From positions 465,001 to 529,000 of the forward strand of contig CAJNDS010002225.1 of NCBI GenBank assembly GCA_905221605.1: 64,000 nucleotides of DNA, given 5' to 3'. The translations under genes were made by a program, and so were the position numbers. The notes beneath the pieces are model-generated. The model did no database searches and was not told where the DNA came from. It saw only the letters and a program-made list of their open reading frames with translations. The first letter of the stretch is position 1. Each line of letters opens with the position of its first letter. The DNA comes from Symbiodinium natans (taxonomy: Eukaryota; Sar; Dinophyceae; Suessiales; Symbiodiniaceae). Below, in pieces: positions 18,129 through 27,425 of the stretch.

Positions 18129-20867
18129 ATGCTGGTGCGTGGTATTCTGCCATACACGTATTGGCCATGATGCAGAGGGGCCACATGGCTGTGGACTTGC
18201 CGCTTGTGAATTGCGTGCCGCTCATTTGCATAGGTGCTGGTGGCAAATGGATTAACTATTGTTGGTTCATGGAACTCGGCATTTTTGCCTCTGGACGACC
18301 AGGATGTCTGCGTGCAAAGATCGGGGTCACGAACTGGCCCAGCAGCTCGTTGCGTTTTTGGTGGCGGCACTTTGGCCGATTTCAGATTTCAACGGGGGGG
18401 CGCTAGGGTTTTTGAGGTTCCAAGGGTCTGGGGTTCTGGGTGGACGGGGCGGTTTGTGGGTTCAGGTTAGGGTTTCGTCTAAACGGTCTTCGCTCATCTC
18501 GCCTCGGCTGCGCTCGAGATTGGTTTTCAGTATCTTTGCATTGCCTTGGTATTTGTCTGCCAGGCCAGGATCCAACCAGATGCCAACACCTTTCGCTCCG
18601 CGGCCGAATCAGTGCGCAGTGAGCAGTGGAATCTGCGCAAGGCGTGCTTTTGCTTCGCTTTGCTTCACTGGCTGAGGTTGTGCTGCCTTGTGCTGCAGCG
18701 ATGACCAGTGGTCGTTTGCACTTCAGTGGCTGGCTGAAGCCAAGAAGGAAGCAGTCCCGCATGTCCCGCTGGGAGGAAACTCCACTTCGCTTTATCGATT
18801 TTTTGTGCTCAGTGGGTTTTGGCAGGGTTCAATCGTGTACGGACGCAGAATAAAGCAGTGTAGGGCGTGGAAGGCAGATTTGTCGTGCTGTGTTGCCAGC
18901 ATGCATGTTCAATTCTTGGGACAACTTCGAGTCCAGCCAAGGAGTCTACACGGCTGCCTGGTTCTCAGTCCCAGCTTTGTGCGCAATTCGGTCGCAACTT
19001 GGCCGGGTTGGAGATTGCATGGATTGCTGCAGCTACAAGGTGATGAGCGTGGCGCGCAAAGCGCGGTGCTGGGATGTCGCTCTCCCTTTGCTGAAGGACA
19101 TGTGGCCTGACAGAGCCTAGTGGCCAGTGACATCCTTGTGAATCTGAGTTCTTGTTTTGTTCCTCCGCCACATACGCATCGTTTTGTGAACCACTGAGGC
19201 AGCAGTGGCAGGAGGCACCTGACACTAAGTTCTTCAACTCAGCGCTCTGGTCGTGCAGCCGAGGGCAATGGGAGGCGGGTATCCTTTGTGGCACAAATAG
19301 AAGTTAATTGTGTAGGCCACAGTTGCCCAAATTAGTCCCCTTGAGGCCTCGAGGCAGAGACATAACTTCAGCATTTGTCGTGCTGGTTATCTAGCGGTTA
19401 GGTACGGTCGTGCCTGTGCACCGCATTTGCGGACGCAGCAACAGCTGTTGCGATTCCTTTGTCGACAGGCAATGATCGGAAGAGTCAAAAGGGATTACTA
19501 TTGCGATACCTTGCACAAACTTCCAGAACTTCCTTCTGCCCAGTATGGCGCTCACACCGAAGAGCTGTCCAATTCCTCACCTTTCGACCCGAATACAGAG
19601 CGGTCAGCTCACGAACTCGTGTCATCCCCACTGGTCGTTTACCAAGTCTTCGATGAATAAAGCTGAAAGGCAGCGAAACTTCGCTCACTTCGTCAGTTCC
19701 TCCCTTGTAGCTCATTTTAGTACACTTTCCATATCGTTTCCCTGTTGCCATTGTCATCAACTCGGCGGAACTGAACATCACACACCCAGGGTGGTACGCA
19801 CGCATACTATTACCTTGTGTGAACTTGTGAACAAGGAGAAGAGAGAAAGACGCATGCAGCAGCATGCACATAATGAACTAAGTTTGCACGTTGCAAAAGC
19901 TATGTTTACTGAGGTTCTCGTGCCTCGTAGAAACACTCGTTGATGTGGGCGCGGAAGTCTACTCTAGTGCCCACATTCGCCTAGGCCTAGGCCAATTTGC
20001 AATGTGGGCTGCAATAAAGCATAATTCATAACGCTGACTGCAGGGCACAGTCCAATCCTGGTAGCCAAGATCTCATTTTGTGTCTGTGCGGCGAGTCGTC
20101 GTGAAGCTCTTCCAGCTTCGCAACAACAAAGCTATGAAAGCCATGTCATGGGTGGCTGACGGTGGCTGGGCGTAGGGGGGGGGAGGCCTCGCACCATGCC
20201 GAACACTGCAGCAGAAAAACGTGTCATGCACTGACCTCGCAAAGTGCATCGCGTTGCCAGGTTTCTGTTCATCTGCTGCGGCGAATGGAATCAGCTGGGG
20301 TGCCAAGCGAGCCGTTCACGTACTTTGCGGCTTCGCAGGTGCCTGGTGATCATGATCACACAGATGGTATGTATATGTATATATTCTCTTCTTTCCAAGT
20401 GTTCTGCTTGACACATCCTGTTTAGTTCCTCTGCTCTGTGTACCTGTTGGCTATAGACATATAGCCACCTACAACAGATCCACCAACCGCGACCCAATTC
20501 ATGTGCAGGAAGTTCGTAGGGAATGGCTGTCGTGAGAGTGCACGCGTCGAGCGTGCGTGGAACGTTGCATCTGGATCGTGGCAGGAAGTCCCGGATGAGT
20601 CCACGGCTTCCTGCATGGTGCAGCATCTGCGACGAATGCGAACGCATTCGCTACATATCGATATCTGTCAATACGCAAAAATGCTGGCGCACTATGCCCG
20701 TGATGATGACGCTGAGAAGATGTTGTAGGGTCGTAGGAGACAGTGCATGGATTTTGGTTTTTTGCTGGCCATGCGTGTGTGACAGCCGAGGAATGGCCTT
20801 CTCTGAGACGGGCTGTTCTTGAAGGTGGAGGCTGAACAGGGTCAGCACGTGTCGGCCATCCCCCAAG
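18129..20867 (+). CDS. PPR-like protein, multi-exon
   Basis: Exons on the + strand carry pentatricopeptide-like helix pairs. At 18,129-18,233, AWYSAIHVLAMMQRGHMAVD ends at a GTGCTG donor. At 18,699-18,826 comes DDQWSFALQWLAEAKKEAVP. At 19,040-19,119, VMSVARKARCWDVALPLLKD ends in MWPDRA. At 20,261-20,338 comes VSVHLLRRMESAGVPSEPFT, then YFAAS. At 20,585-20,725, ASCMVQHLRRMRTHSLHIDI is followed by YAKMLAHYARDDDAEKML. A small exon, VEAEQGQHVSAIP, lies at 20,825-20,867. The pattern W-x-x-A-L-x-L-L-x-x-M-x-x-x-x-x-x-x-D/P is typical of PPR arrays. PPR proteins usually bind organelle RNA; the target here is unknown. More exons probably lie in the gaps, and the start is not identified. Confidence 0.6.
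20261..20338 (+). CDS. PPR-like exon
   Basis: A clean 78-nt, 26-codon exon between a TTGCCAG acceptor and a GTGCCT donor, phase 0 at both ends. It reads VSVHLLRRMESAGVPSEPFT, then YFAASQ. It is the clearest PPR helix pair in the gene. Confidence 0.7.
20585..20728 (+). CDS. PPR-like exon ending in a stop or donor
   Basis: It starts after TGGCAG and reads EVPDESTASCMVQHLRRM, then HIDICQYAKMLAHYARDDDA and EKML, followed by TAG. The TAG sits inside GTAGGG, so the exon could instead splice at 20,726 to the next coding-like exon at 20,825. The helix pattern fits PPR. Confidence 0.6.
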   Translation, partial: EVPDESTASCMVQHLRRMRTHSLHIDICQYAKMLAHYARDDDAEKML

Positions 20868-20924
20868 GTGACTAGCTCATGATGATGGTGGCGCATCCTA
20901 GCGTGTCAAACCTTGCGATGAAAC

Positions 20925-21221
20925 TCAGATGCTCCCGGCGTCATCCGCGGCCTCATAGACCATTTCGGCTTCACATTGTCTTTCAACATTGGCATGTACG
21001 ATATGCAACCAAACCTTTTGTTTTGCGCTTTTGGCTACCATAACCTTCGTGCTTCCAGGATGCCTATCCAAGTCGCAAAGAAATATGGCCGGCTCAGCCC
21101 GGGGAGTGGACGGATCAATTTTGTCGCCCTTGACACAGTCCATATCTGAACTGCCCATGGTTGGTCGATCCTTGGGCGGGCGTTTTCCTAACGCCCGGCT
21201 CAACGCCGGGCCCCTCCTCAT
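20925..21221 (-). CDS. Coding-like minus-strand frame, unidentified
   Basis: A 98-codon minus frame containing GDKIDPSTPRAEPAIFLCDL and VWLHIVHANVERQCEAEMVY. Residue use looks more protein-like than the opposite strand, but I recognise no family. It would be an exception to the + strand orientation of the window. Confidence 0.25.
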   Translation of the reverse strand: MRRGPALSRALGKRPPKDRPTMGSSDMDCVKGDKIDPSTPRAEPAIFLCDLDRHPGSTKVMVAKSAKQKVWLHIVHANVERQCEAEMVYEAADDAGSI

Positions 21222-21310
21222 GAAAGCACAGTCTTCAACCGCCTCAGGCCACAGTTGAGTTGTGCACGGAGCGTACCATTTTTACAATCCCGATGTACTC
21301 GTATCTTTCA

Positions 21311-21334
21311 GCCCCCCCCCCCCCCCCCCCCCCC
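21311..21334. repeat. Poly-C tract
   Basis: An uninterrupted run of about 24 C residues. Confidence 0.95.
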
Positions 21335-21578
21335 GTTCTGCTGATGTAGGAACAATCATGTACATGTATCCGGCTGCCCATCATGCGGCAGTGGCACATG
21401 TGTAGGGTTGCCTGCGCATGGCAAAAAACGCAAAAACACATGCATTTTGGCACCTCGACCACGCCGATCCCCGCAGAGGGTTGCAATCCCGATCGATGGC
21501 GACGACGCCACCCCCCACCGAACAAGAATGAATTTTCATGCCGAGATCTATGTTTCTCTGCGTTTGACGGAGCAATTG

Positions 21579-21770
21579 GCTATGCACTTGACTCTATGCA
21601 CTTGGCTCTATGCTCAACTCTCGGCGTTTGAGGGTACACTTGGCTATGCACTTGACGCTATGCACTTGGCTCTATGGTTCTTGGCTCTTCGCTTGGCTAT
21701 GCACTTGGCTCTATGCGCTGGACTCGATGGTTTTTGGCTCTGCACTTGGCTATGTACTTGTCTTCGCTCG
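21579..21770. repeat. Imperfect minisatellite based on CTATGCACTTGG
   Basis: The core CTATGCACTTGGCT and variants (GCACTTGACTCTATG, GTACTTGTCTTCG) recur about ten times with indels. It gives repetitive open frames in two frames of the + strand (LAMHLTLCTWLY-like), which I regard as repeat artefacts. Confidence 0.85.
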
Positions 21771-23384
21771 ATGGTTTGGTCGAAGGGCTCCGCATGGAAG
21801 AACCCTTCGCGATGCTTTCGGGAAAACTTCAACAAACAAAGAAACAATAAAGAAATGCACTTGTGGCCACCTACTAGAGTGTAAAAGGGTTTCGAGAGCT
21901 CAAGCAAATCAAGATCTCATCTTCGCATAGTGAAAGCAGCGCGCCCTCAAAATGCCCCCCAAGCTTAAACCTTTCGAGGCCACCATCCTCCAGGAAAACA
22001 TTGAATCTGGCTTCGTAGAGTCTTCAAACGGTATTATGGTTATGGACAGTTATGGAGTTTGATTGGCTTCTGGTTTTATGAAACCTTTTTCGACTTTTCA
22101 ATGAAACGCAACATGCAATCCCCCCTCACTCAGCCACCCGCAAAGGCATCAAAAGGCTTGGCATGTACAACCACAACCCCAACCATATTCTATCTATGGG
22201 CATCCAGATTTCGAAAAGCGCGCATAGTCCATCTTTGCGGTCAGGAGACGACCAGATTTCGAAAACGTAACCGTAACACTCGGAAATCAGGTTCTATCTA
22301 CTCAAGGATGCCTAGAAGTTGCTGTTCTGATCTTTTGGAGCCCTCACCCACGAGGCTGATTGAATCCACGGTTCAAGGCTGCTCATAAAGTTTCATGTGC
22401 CTTGCTTCTGCTTTCCTGCAGGCTTTTTGTTGCCACTACGGCGGTGCTTGACGCACAACTTTGATCAAGAGATCGGCTGGTATCGTTCGCACGTGCTCGA
22501 GAGCAAGAATTTGACCAGGCGACTAAACGCGATGTGCAAACAAGTCCAGAACATGCTCTGCTTTTGATGAAGCTGATCGGCGGAGGCAGTGGTTGGACTC
22601 ATTCCCAGATGGGGCTCAGTACGCTGACTGGAGGAGGCTGCGAAAGACTTTGAAGCACCTGGCCTCAAATTGACCAGCGTGATGCAGCGGTCGGGGTTTA
22701 GTGCCTTCAGCAATCATTGGTGTAGAAGCTGTCGGCTATGATGCTAATTAGTTGCCAGCTATTGTGCTTGTGTTTCGGTGTTGTCGTGTGTTTCCTGTCT
22801 GGGAGAGTTCGCAACTTCCGGCGGGCCTTCGGCAAGCCTTCGGCGGGCGACCAGAAGTGTCGAAGTCCATGTTCTTGGGTCCTCGTCGTCCCGGTGCCGG
22901 TCGCAGAATTGTCGGGGTCACGATCCGCGTGTGACTCGCCTCGCAGATCCAAATCTCAAGAAGGGATCGGGCGTGTTGGGGTCGCACTCATCGTGACACG
23001 TCGTGACTCAAGTTTCGCTTTCAGACCCTCGGATCGCTTTCTCTTGTCAAAAGTGGCAACAGTCACAGGGACGCGGGGGATGTCGTCGTTTTTGTACACT
23101 TGATTTGCGAGCGTGAGCAGTCTCACGGGTGGGGTGTGTCGCGAAGGTGATCGTTGTGAGATGTTGTGAGGTGGTGAAGGGGTTGGCTTTGAAAGGTTCG
23201 TCGCTTTGCAGCCTCTTTGACCTAGCTGCTCAGGAAGCTGCGCCGTCCTGATCCATTGGACTACTCCGACATTGGTGCCCACGCCGGAGAGGGGCCATTC
23301 CGAAACCGATTCTCTGTAGGGAACCATTTTGCTAGGACCAAAGCCTTTCTAAAGCAAAAGCATGCAGCTTGTCTGTGTCATCCT

Positions 23385-23590
23385 TGCGCCAGGATACATC
23401 CGAAACAAGGTCTTTGAAAAAGACCGTTGCACACAAGTGGCCTGTGTGCTCTTTGGCCCGGAAGCTGTCGCACACGGGCTAGAAAAGAAGGAGCTGCGAA
23501 GCTTTTTGTCGGCACTGTTCGGCCTCGACTTTGGGACAGCAGGAGTCTTGCGTGGTGGTCGACGTTGGTGGAGGTCCTGGAATCGCAGCG
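23385..23590 (+). CDS. Coding-like exon candidate, unidentified
   Basis: The + frame after an AAAGCATGCAG acceptor-like site includes FGPEAVAHGLEKKELRSFLS and ALFGLDFGTAG, an amphipathic helix-like stretch. No family is recognised and no partner exons were found. Confidence 0.25.
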
Positions 23591-24703
23591 CTAGGACTGG
23601 AGACCCCGTGCCTTGCAAGAAACTGACATGACAAGAATCTGCTTGACATTGGTTTTGGCAGGAATTGCTGTCTATGCCGAGCTGGAAGGATGGCCGGTGC
23701 ACTTGAAGCACCATGTTGTGGACTGTGAAGCTGCGTGGTCTGGGACCCTCCAGCGTCTTCAGTCAGTGCTGAGGTGGCTCACCTAAGGATTTGGCACCGG
23801 TTCAGGGTCAACTTGCCTTGGTGTTTAGCGGCCCAGGCACTGGCGCCCTGAATCTGCTCTGCAGACGGAGCTACGCTTCCATCAAGGTGTGGACAGCAGC
23901 ATAGTGACTTGTTGAGGTTGCTTTCCGAACATTCAATAGCTGCAAAGGCCAGTTGATGAGCAAGACGTTGGCGCAGGGAGTGCCTGCTCCTGCAGACACC
24001 GACATCTTCATTTTTTCTTACGTGCCCTCTTTGCAAATGCCCAGCAGCAGCAGTTTTCCATTGCCCCATCCGCCCCCCCCCGGACAAATCGCCAGCACGG
24101 CTCGAAAACGCGAGAATCACTAGAAGGTACTAGAAGGATTTTAGAGAAGGCCTGTCTTAGTTCGGGGTCGGAGCCGCGGATGATCGCGGATGCGTGCGGA
24201 GTTGAGACAGCCTGGACTTTAGGCCTTGTCTAGCAGGTTTCCATGAGTCCAGGCACCTGTAGTCTTGCAATTAGTAGGCGGGTAAAGCTCCCACACCAGA
24301 GGTAGGGTCGCGTAGCGTCTGTCGCATGCGTGTCGCCTGTTTGTAGCCGTTTCGCTTATGAGCTCTTTGAAGCGAGCCTGAGCTCGCTGCTTACCTGTTG
24401 GTCGATTTAGAGAGTTCTGGAGCGTCGGAGAGTTTCCACAAATGCTTGAGGCTTGAAAGCAGAAGCAGCAAGGCATCTTCTAGAGCCGCTGATGTGAGTG
24501 TGGACTACCATGAAAAAGCTGGTGAAATAAGCGCCGGACGCTTTCAGAAGCTCCGGCATTATTGGGTTCGCACTCTCCTTAGTACTTGTGAGACATATTT
24601 TGCGACCAATTTTAACGCTACGCGACCCGCCTCGGCCCGGCCCAGCGCATCCGCGTGAGCATGGTGATTCCGCAGCGCCCAAATCGCTGGACCCCAAGCA
24701 ATA

Positions 24704-24840
24704 AGGGTTGGGTTTAGGGTTTAGGGTTCCGGGTTTATGGTTTATGGTTTGGGGTTTAGGGTTGAGGGTTTGTTTAGGATTGAGGGCTTAGGGCTCAAGG
24801 TTCACGCTTTGGGTGTGCTTCGGGCTTGAGGTTTAATCAG
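24704..24840. repeat. Degenerate telomere-like tract
   Basis: Repeated GGGTTTAGGGTTTAGGG changes into GGGTTTATGG, GGTTTGGGG and GGGTTGAGGG variants. It looks like a decayed version of the perfect array at 15,903. Confidence 0.9.
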
Positions 24841-24918
24841 ATTCTTCTGCTCGTGTAATGCATCCCCGGCCGTGCTTACACCAGTTGAGTCTAAAACCCG
24901 CTCACCAATATTCTGTGG

Positions 24919-25030
24919 TGGCTGGGGGGGAGGGGGGGGGGAGGGTAGGGGGGGGGAAGGGGGGGGGGTAGGGGGGGGGGGGGGCCCGGGGGGCGGAAAG
25001 GGGGGGGCCCTGCTGGGAGGGGCTTGAACT
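24919..25030. repeat. Very G-rich tract
   Basis: On the + strand G runs of 5 to 14 are separated by single A or TA, for example around 24,925-24,985. It meets the usual four-G-run pattern for a quadruplex many times over. It begins about 80 bp after the telomere-like tract. Confidence 0.9.
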
Positions 25031-26291
25031 GCCTCTGGTCCTGGCGAACCGTCCGCTTGGGGATCCCGGTTTCCTAGGGGGGGTAACCATTTGAGGCAAA
25101 AGAAGGGGGGTCCGAAAAATGGCTTCGGGTGTGGGGGAACCTATACACCTCCGGCCCGAGGCTTCGGCGGATTAAGGCGAGTTGCGTCCAACGTGGCGAT
25201 TGCTTTCATGAAAAGCGGATGGATGGGTCACGGGCATTGCGTGCCAACATCCCGATGACAAGCGTATCCGAGTGTCGTCTCTTGCCAGCGTTCTTTCTGT
25301 CTCTCTCTCTCGCTCTCTCGCTCTCTCGGCATCACGCTTCTTTCCGCATCGATGGCGTCTACATGAGAGTCTTCAGACCCTGCCTTGAGCTGGAACGCTG
25401 CTGGAACGTAACGTCAGGCGACGCAAACAGGCATGCAGGAACTATGGGCATGTCGGGGGCGCGCGGGTGCAAGGGAGGCCTCATCACGCTTGGGCCTGAT
25501 CCCGCTGAATTTGTGACTCCACTCCTCACCCAGGCATGGAAGGGAATGACCCCATGTGCCGCTGATGGCAGCTATGTACCTCCAATGGGCTTATCCCACA
25601 TAAGGCCACAAGTTGCCTCCTCGGATGAGAGGCGGGCTCGGAGCGGGCAATAGTTATATAAGTGTTCGTGAACGCCCTCGACAAGGCCTCGGGAACCGGT
25701 TTGCGCGGCGAACGCGGCGAACGTGCCGTGCACGATGGGAGACCCCTTTGGAGCCTCGAGCGGGGCTGGAAACGGATCACGTTCTCTAGCTGCCAGAAGC
25801 AACCATCCTTTATTGGGGTGCGGGTGCCCGAACTGAAGTGAAGTTAAATGCATCCTTTACCTTCGTTTTTCACTATCTGTAGAACCTCACCATAAACCGA
25901 AGAACCAGAATGTAGCCGGAAGGCTTGCGCCTTGAGTCTAAGTGCCACCAGCGTGTGAGTGCGACATCCGAGCGGAATCCCTCTTCACTCTTAGTCCTAT
26001 TCACGACTCCAGGTACTGCACGAGAACATAGACGAGCTTCGTTCGAGCGACTTCGGGCTGCTGTCGACCTTGCTTCAGGCCAAATAGGGCCATCCTATGT
26101 TCCTGTTTCTGCAGCTAGCATCAGAACCAGCGCAGTTTCATAAAGAAAAGGTTACACGTGAAATTATGCCGCGATATCGATCGTGATGAACCGTAGCGCG
26201 ACCTGCAGCTTCTGAAGCTTGAGGAAGGTGTGTAGGATAGCAGACAAGCCAAATCTACACGTATGGACGAGAAGGTTCGCAAATCCTGTTT

Positions 26292-26465
26292 CTCTTACAG
26301 AGAACTCAACTCATGCGCTCTGTTGAGGCAGCCCGGCCTGGTGCCATCTTTCTCTTCCTTGATGTTGAGGACACCCTTTGGGCGGAAATTGCTGCTCTGG
26401 CAGCTTCCTCTGGCAGGCGATGGGTACCCAGTTTGGCAGACTGGTGCAAGCAGCTGTCCTTCCAG
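26292..26465 (+). CDS. Coding-like exon candidate upstream of UPF2
   Basis: After CTTACAG the + frame reads MRSVEAARPGAIFLFLDVED and TLWAEIAALAASSGRRWVPS, then LADWCKQLSFQ before GTTCAT. It has exon-like limits (AG acceptor, GT donor). It could be a first exon of the UPF2 gene or the end of another gene; nothing in it matches UPF2. Confidence 0.3.
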
Positions 26466-26727
26466 GTTCATGATGCAGCTGCAGCAGTTTCGGAAAGATG
26501 ACTACTGGCTGGTGTTGCAAAACGGAGAGTAGCGCCGTAGCGACATCAACTTGGTAGAGTTTCTTGGGACGGCTTGTTGCGCACCTGTACTCCTCCCGTG
26601 CAGCGTTTCTGCTGCTCAGCAGAGGGTTTGCTGCAGCCAGGCATGAGCACACTTGCTGCTTGCACAAATCTAAACCATGTCGCACGAAATACTTCAAGAG
26701 CCACAAGAAGGCCGATTGCACAAAGCC

Positions 26728-26964
26728 TCACAACAACCCAAGTCCGAGTTCGTAGGATAGGAGGGCGTTAATAACGGCTTCTGGAACGGGCCCTGCGCCT
26801 GCGACTGAGTCTTCCGAAGCATCGAGGAACCCAAATTCCATCAACAGTCGTTCAACATCTTTTCGTGTGATTCGCTTAGCGTTTCGATTGAGCAACTCGT
26901 TTTTGATTTGCTTGCCTGCTTGAGGCCTTGGAATGGGCAAGGCAGGCAGTGCCAAGGCCATCAC
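26728..26964 (-). CDS. Coding-like minus-strand frame, unidentified
   Basis: The minus frame contains AGKQIKNELLNRNAKRITRK and DVERLLMEFGFLDASED, a charged amphipathic pattern that looks like real protein. The + strand reading of the same bases is poor. No family is recognised. If real, it would run against the neighbouring + strand genes. Confidence 0.3.
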   Translation of the reverse strand: MMALALPALPIPRPQAGKQIKNELLNRNAKRITRKDVERLLMEFGFLDASEDSVAGAGPVPEAVINALLSYELGLGLL

Positions 26965-26998
26965 AGCTCTTGTGAGTTGCGTGTGCTATCCGGCGCAG

Positions 26999-27425
26999 CA
27001 CCGCACCATCCAAGCACCAGGCAGAGCCGAAGAAAGATGCAGAGAAGGCGAAGGCACTCCATTCAAGCAAGGTGAAAACATTAATATTCGTACGCAGGCT
27101 ATCTGCTGATGTGCTGACATTTGCTCAAAGTGCATGGAGCTATATAGTCACGGGCAATGCACTGCTGCTATTTGCTTGCCATGGCGTGTGGATGTGGCCT
27201 TTCATCTCGTCGCAGGCAAGCGGTCAGAAGGATGGCAAGGCCGCAAAGGTTGAGTCAAAGACAGACAGCAAGGACGTGGCTTCTCCTTGAGCCAGCAACC
27301 ACTGTCAACGAACAGTCTGCGATGCTTGACTTTCCACTGAATAGCGCGACACCCAGGAGCCCAGCAAGGCTCCAGAAAAAGCAGCAGACGATCCAAAAGC
27401 AAAGTTGACAACTCCTTGGTCTTTG
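26999..27425 (+). CDS. UPF2: UPF2 N-terminal Lys/Ala-rich exons (probable)
   Basis: Three exon-like pieces. 26,999-27,071 reads [20 protein letters not shown] and ends at AAG before GTGAAA. 27,216-27,275 reads [20 protein letters not shown]. From 27,357 after ACCCAG comes [23 protein letters not shown]2 proteins begin with a low-complexity Lys/Glu-rich region, so composition and position fit, but this is not specific evidence. A further coding-like piece lies at 27,518-27,612. Confidence 0.55.

Larger units (their letters stand above)
21780..26250. other. Long stretch without an assigned gene
   Basis: About 4.5 kb holding one coding-like exon candidate (23,385-23,590), telomere-like and G-rich tracts (24,704-25,030), a (CTCT)n run near 25,300 and many short open frames. 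The 174-codon + frame at 25,129-25,653 has no recognisable domain and crosses the CTCT run, so I do not call it. Confidence 0.4.

Noticed and set aside
19380-19440. TAGCGGTTAGGTACGG, like the D-arm of a tRNA
   Set aside because: No matching T-arm (GGTTCGANTCC) or acceptor stem could be found at the right distance.
25129-25653. 174-codon + frame
   Set aside because: It crosses a (CT)n run, has no domain, and its composition is not protein-like over most of its length.
26340-26375. FLFLDVEDTLW as a possible haloacid-dehalogenase motif I (DxDxT)
   Set aside because: The spacing is D-V-E-D-T, so the second catalytic Asp is one residue too late, and no other motif of that family follows.
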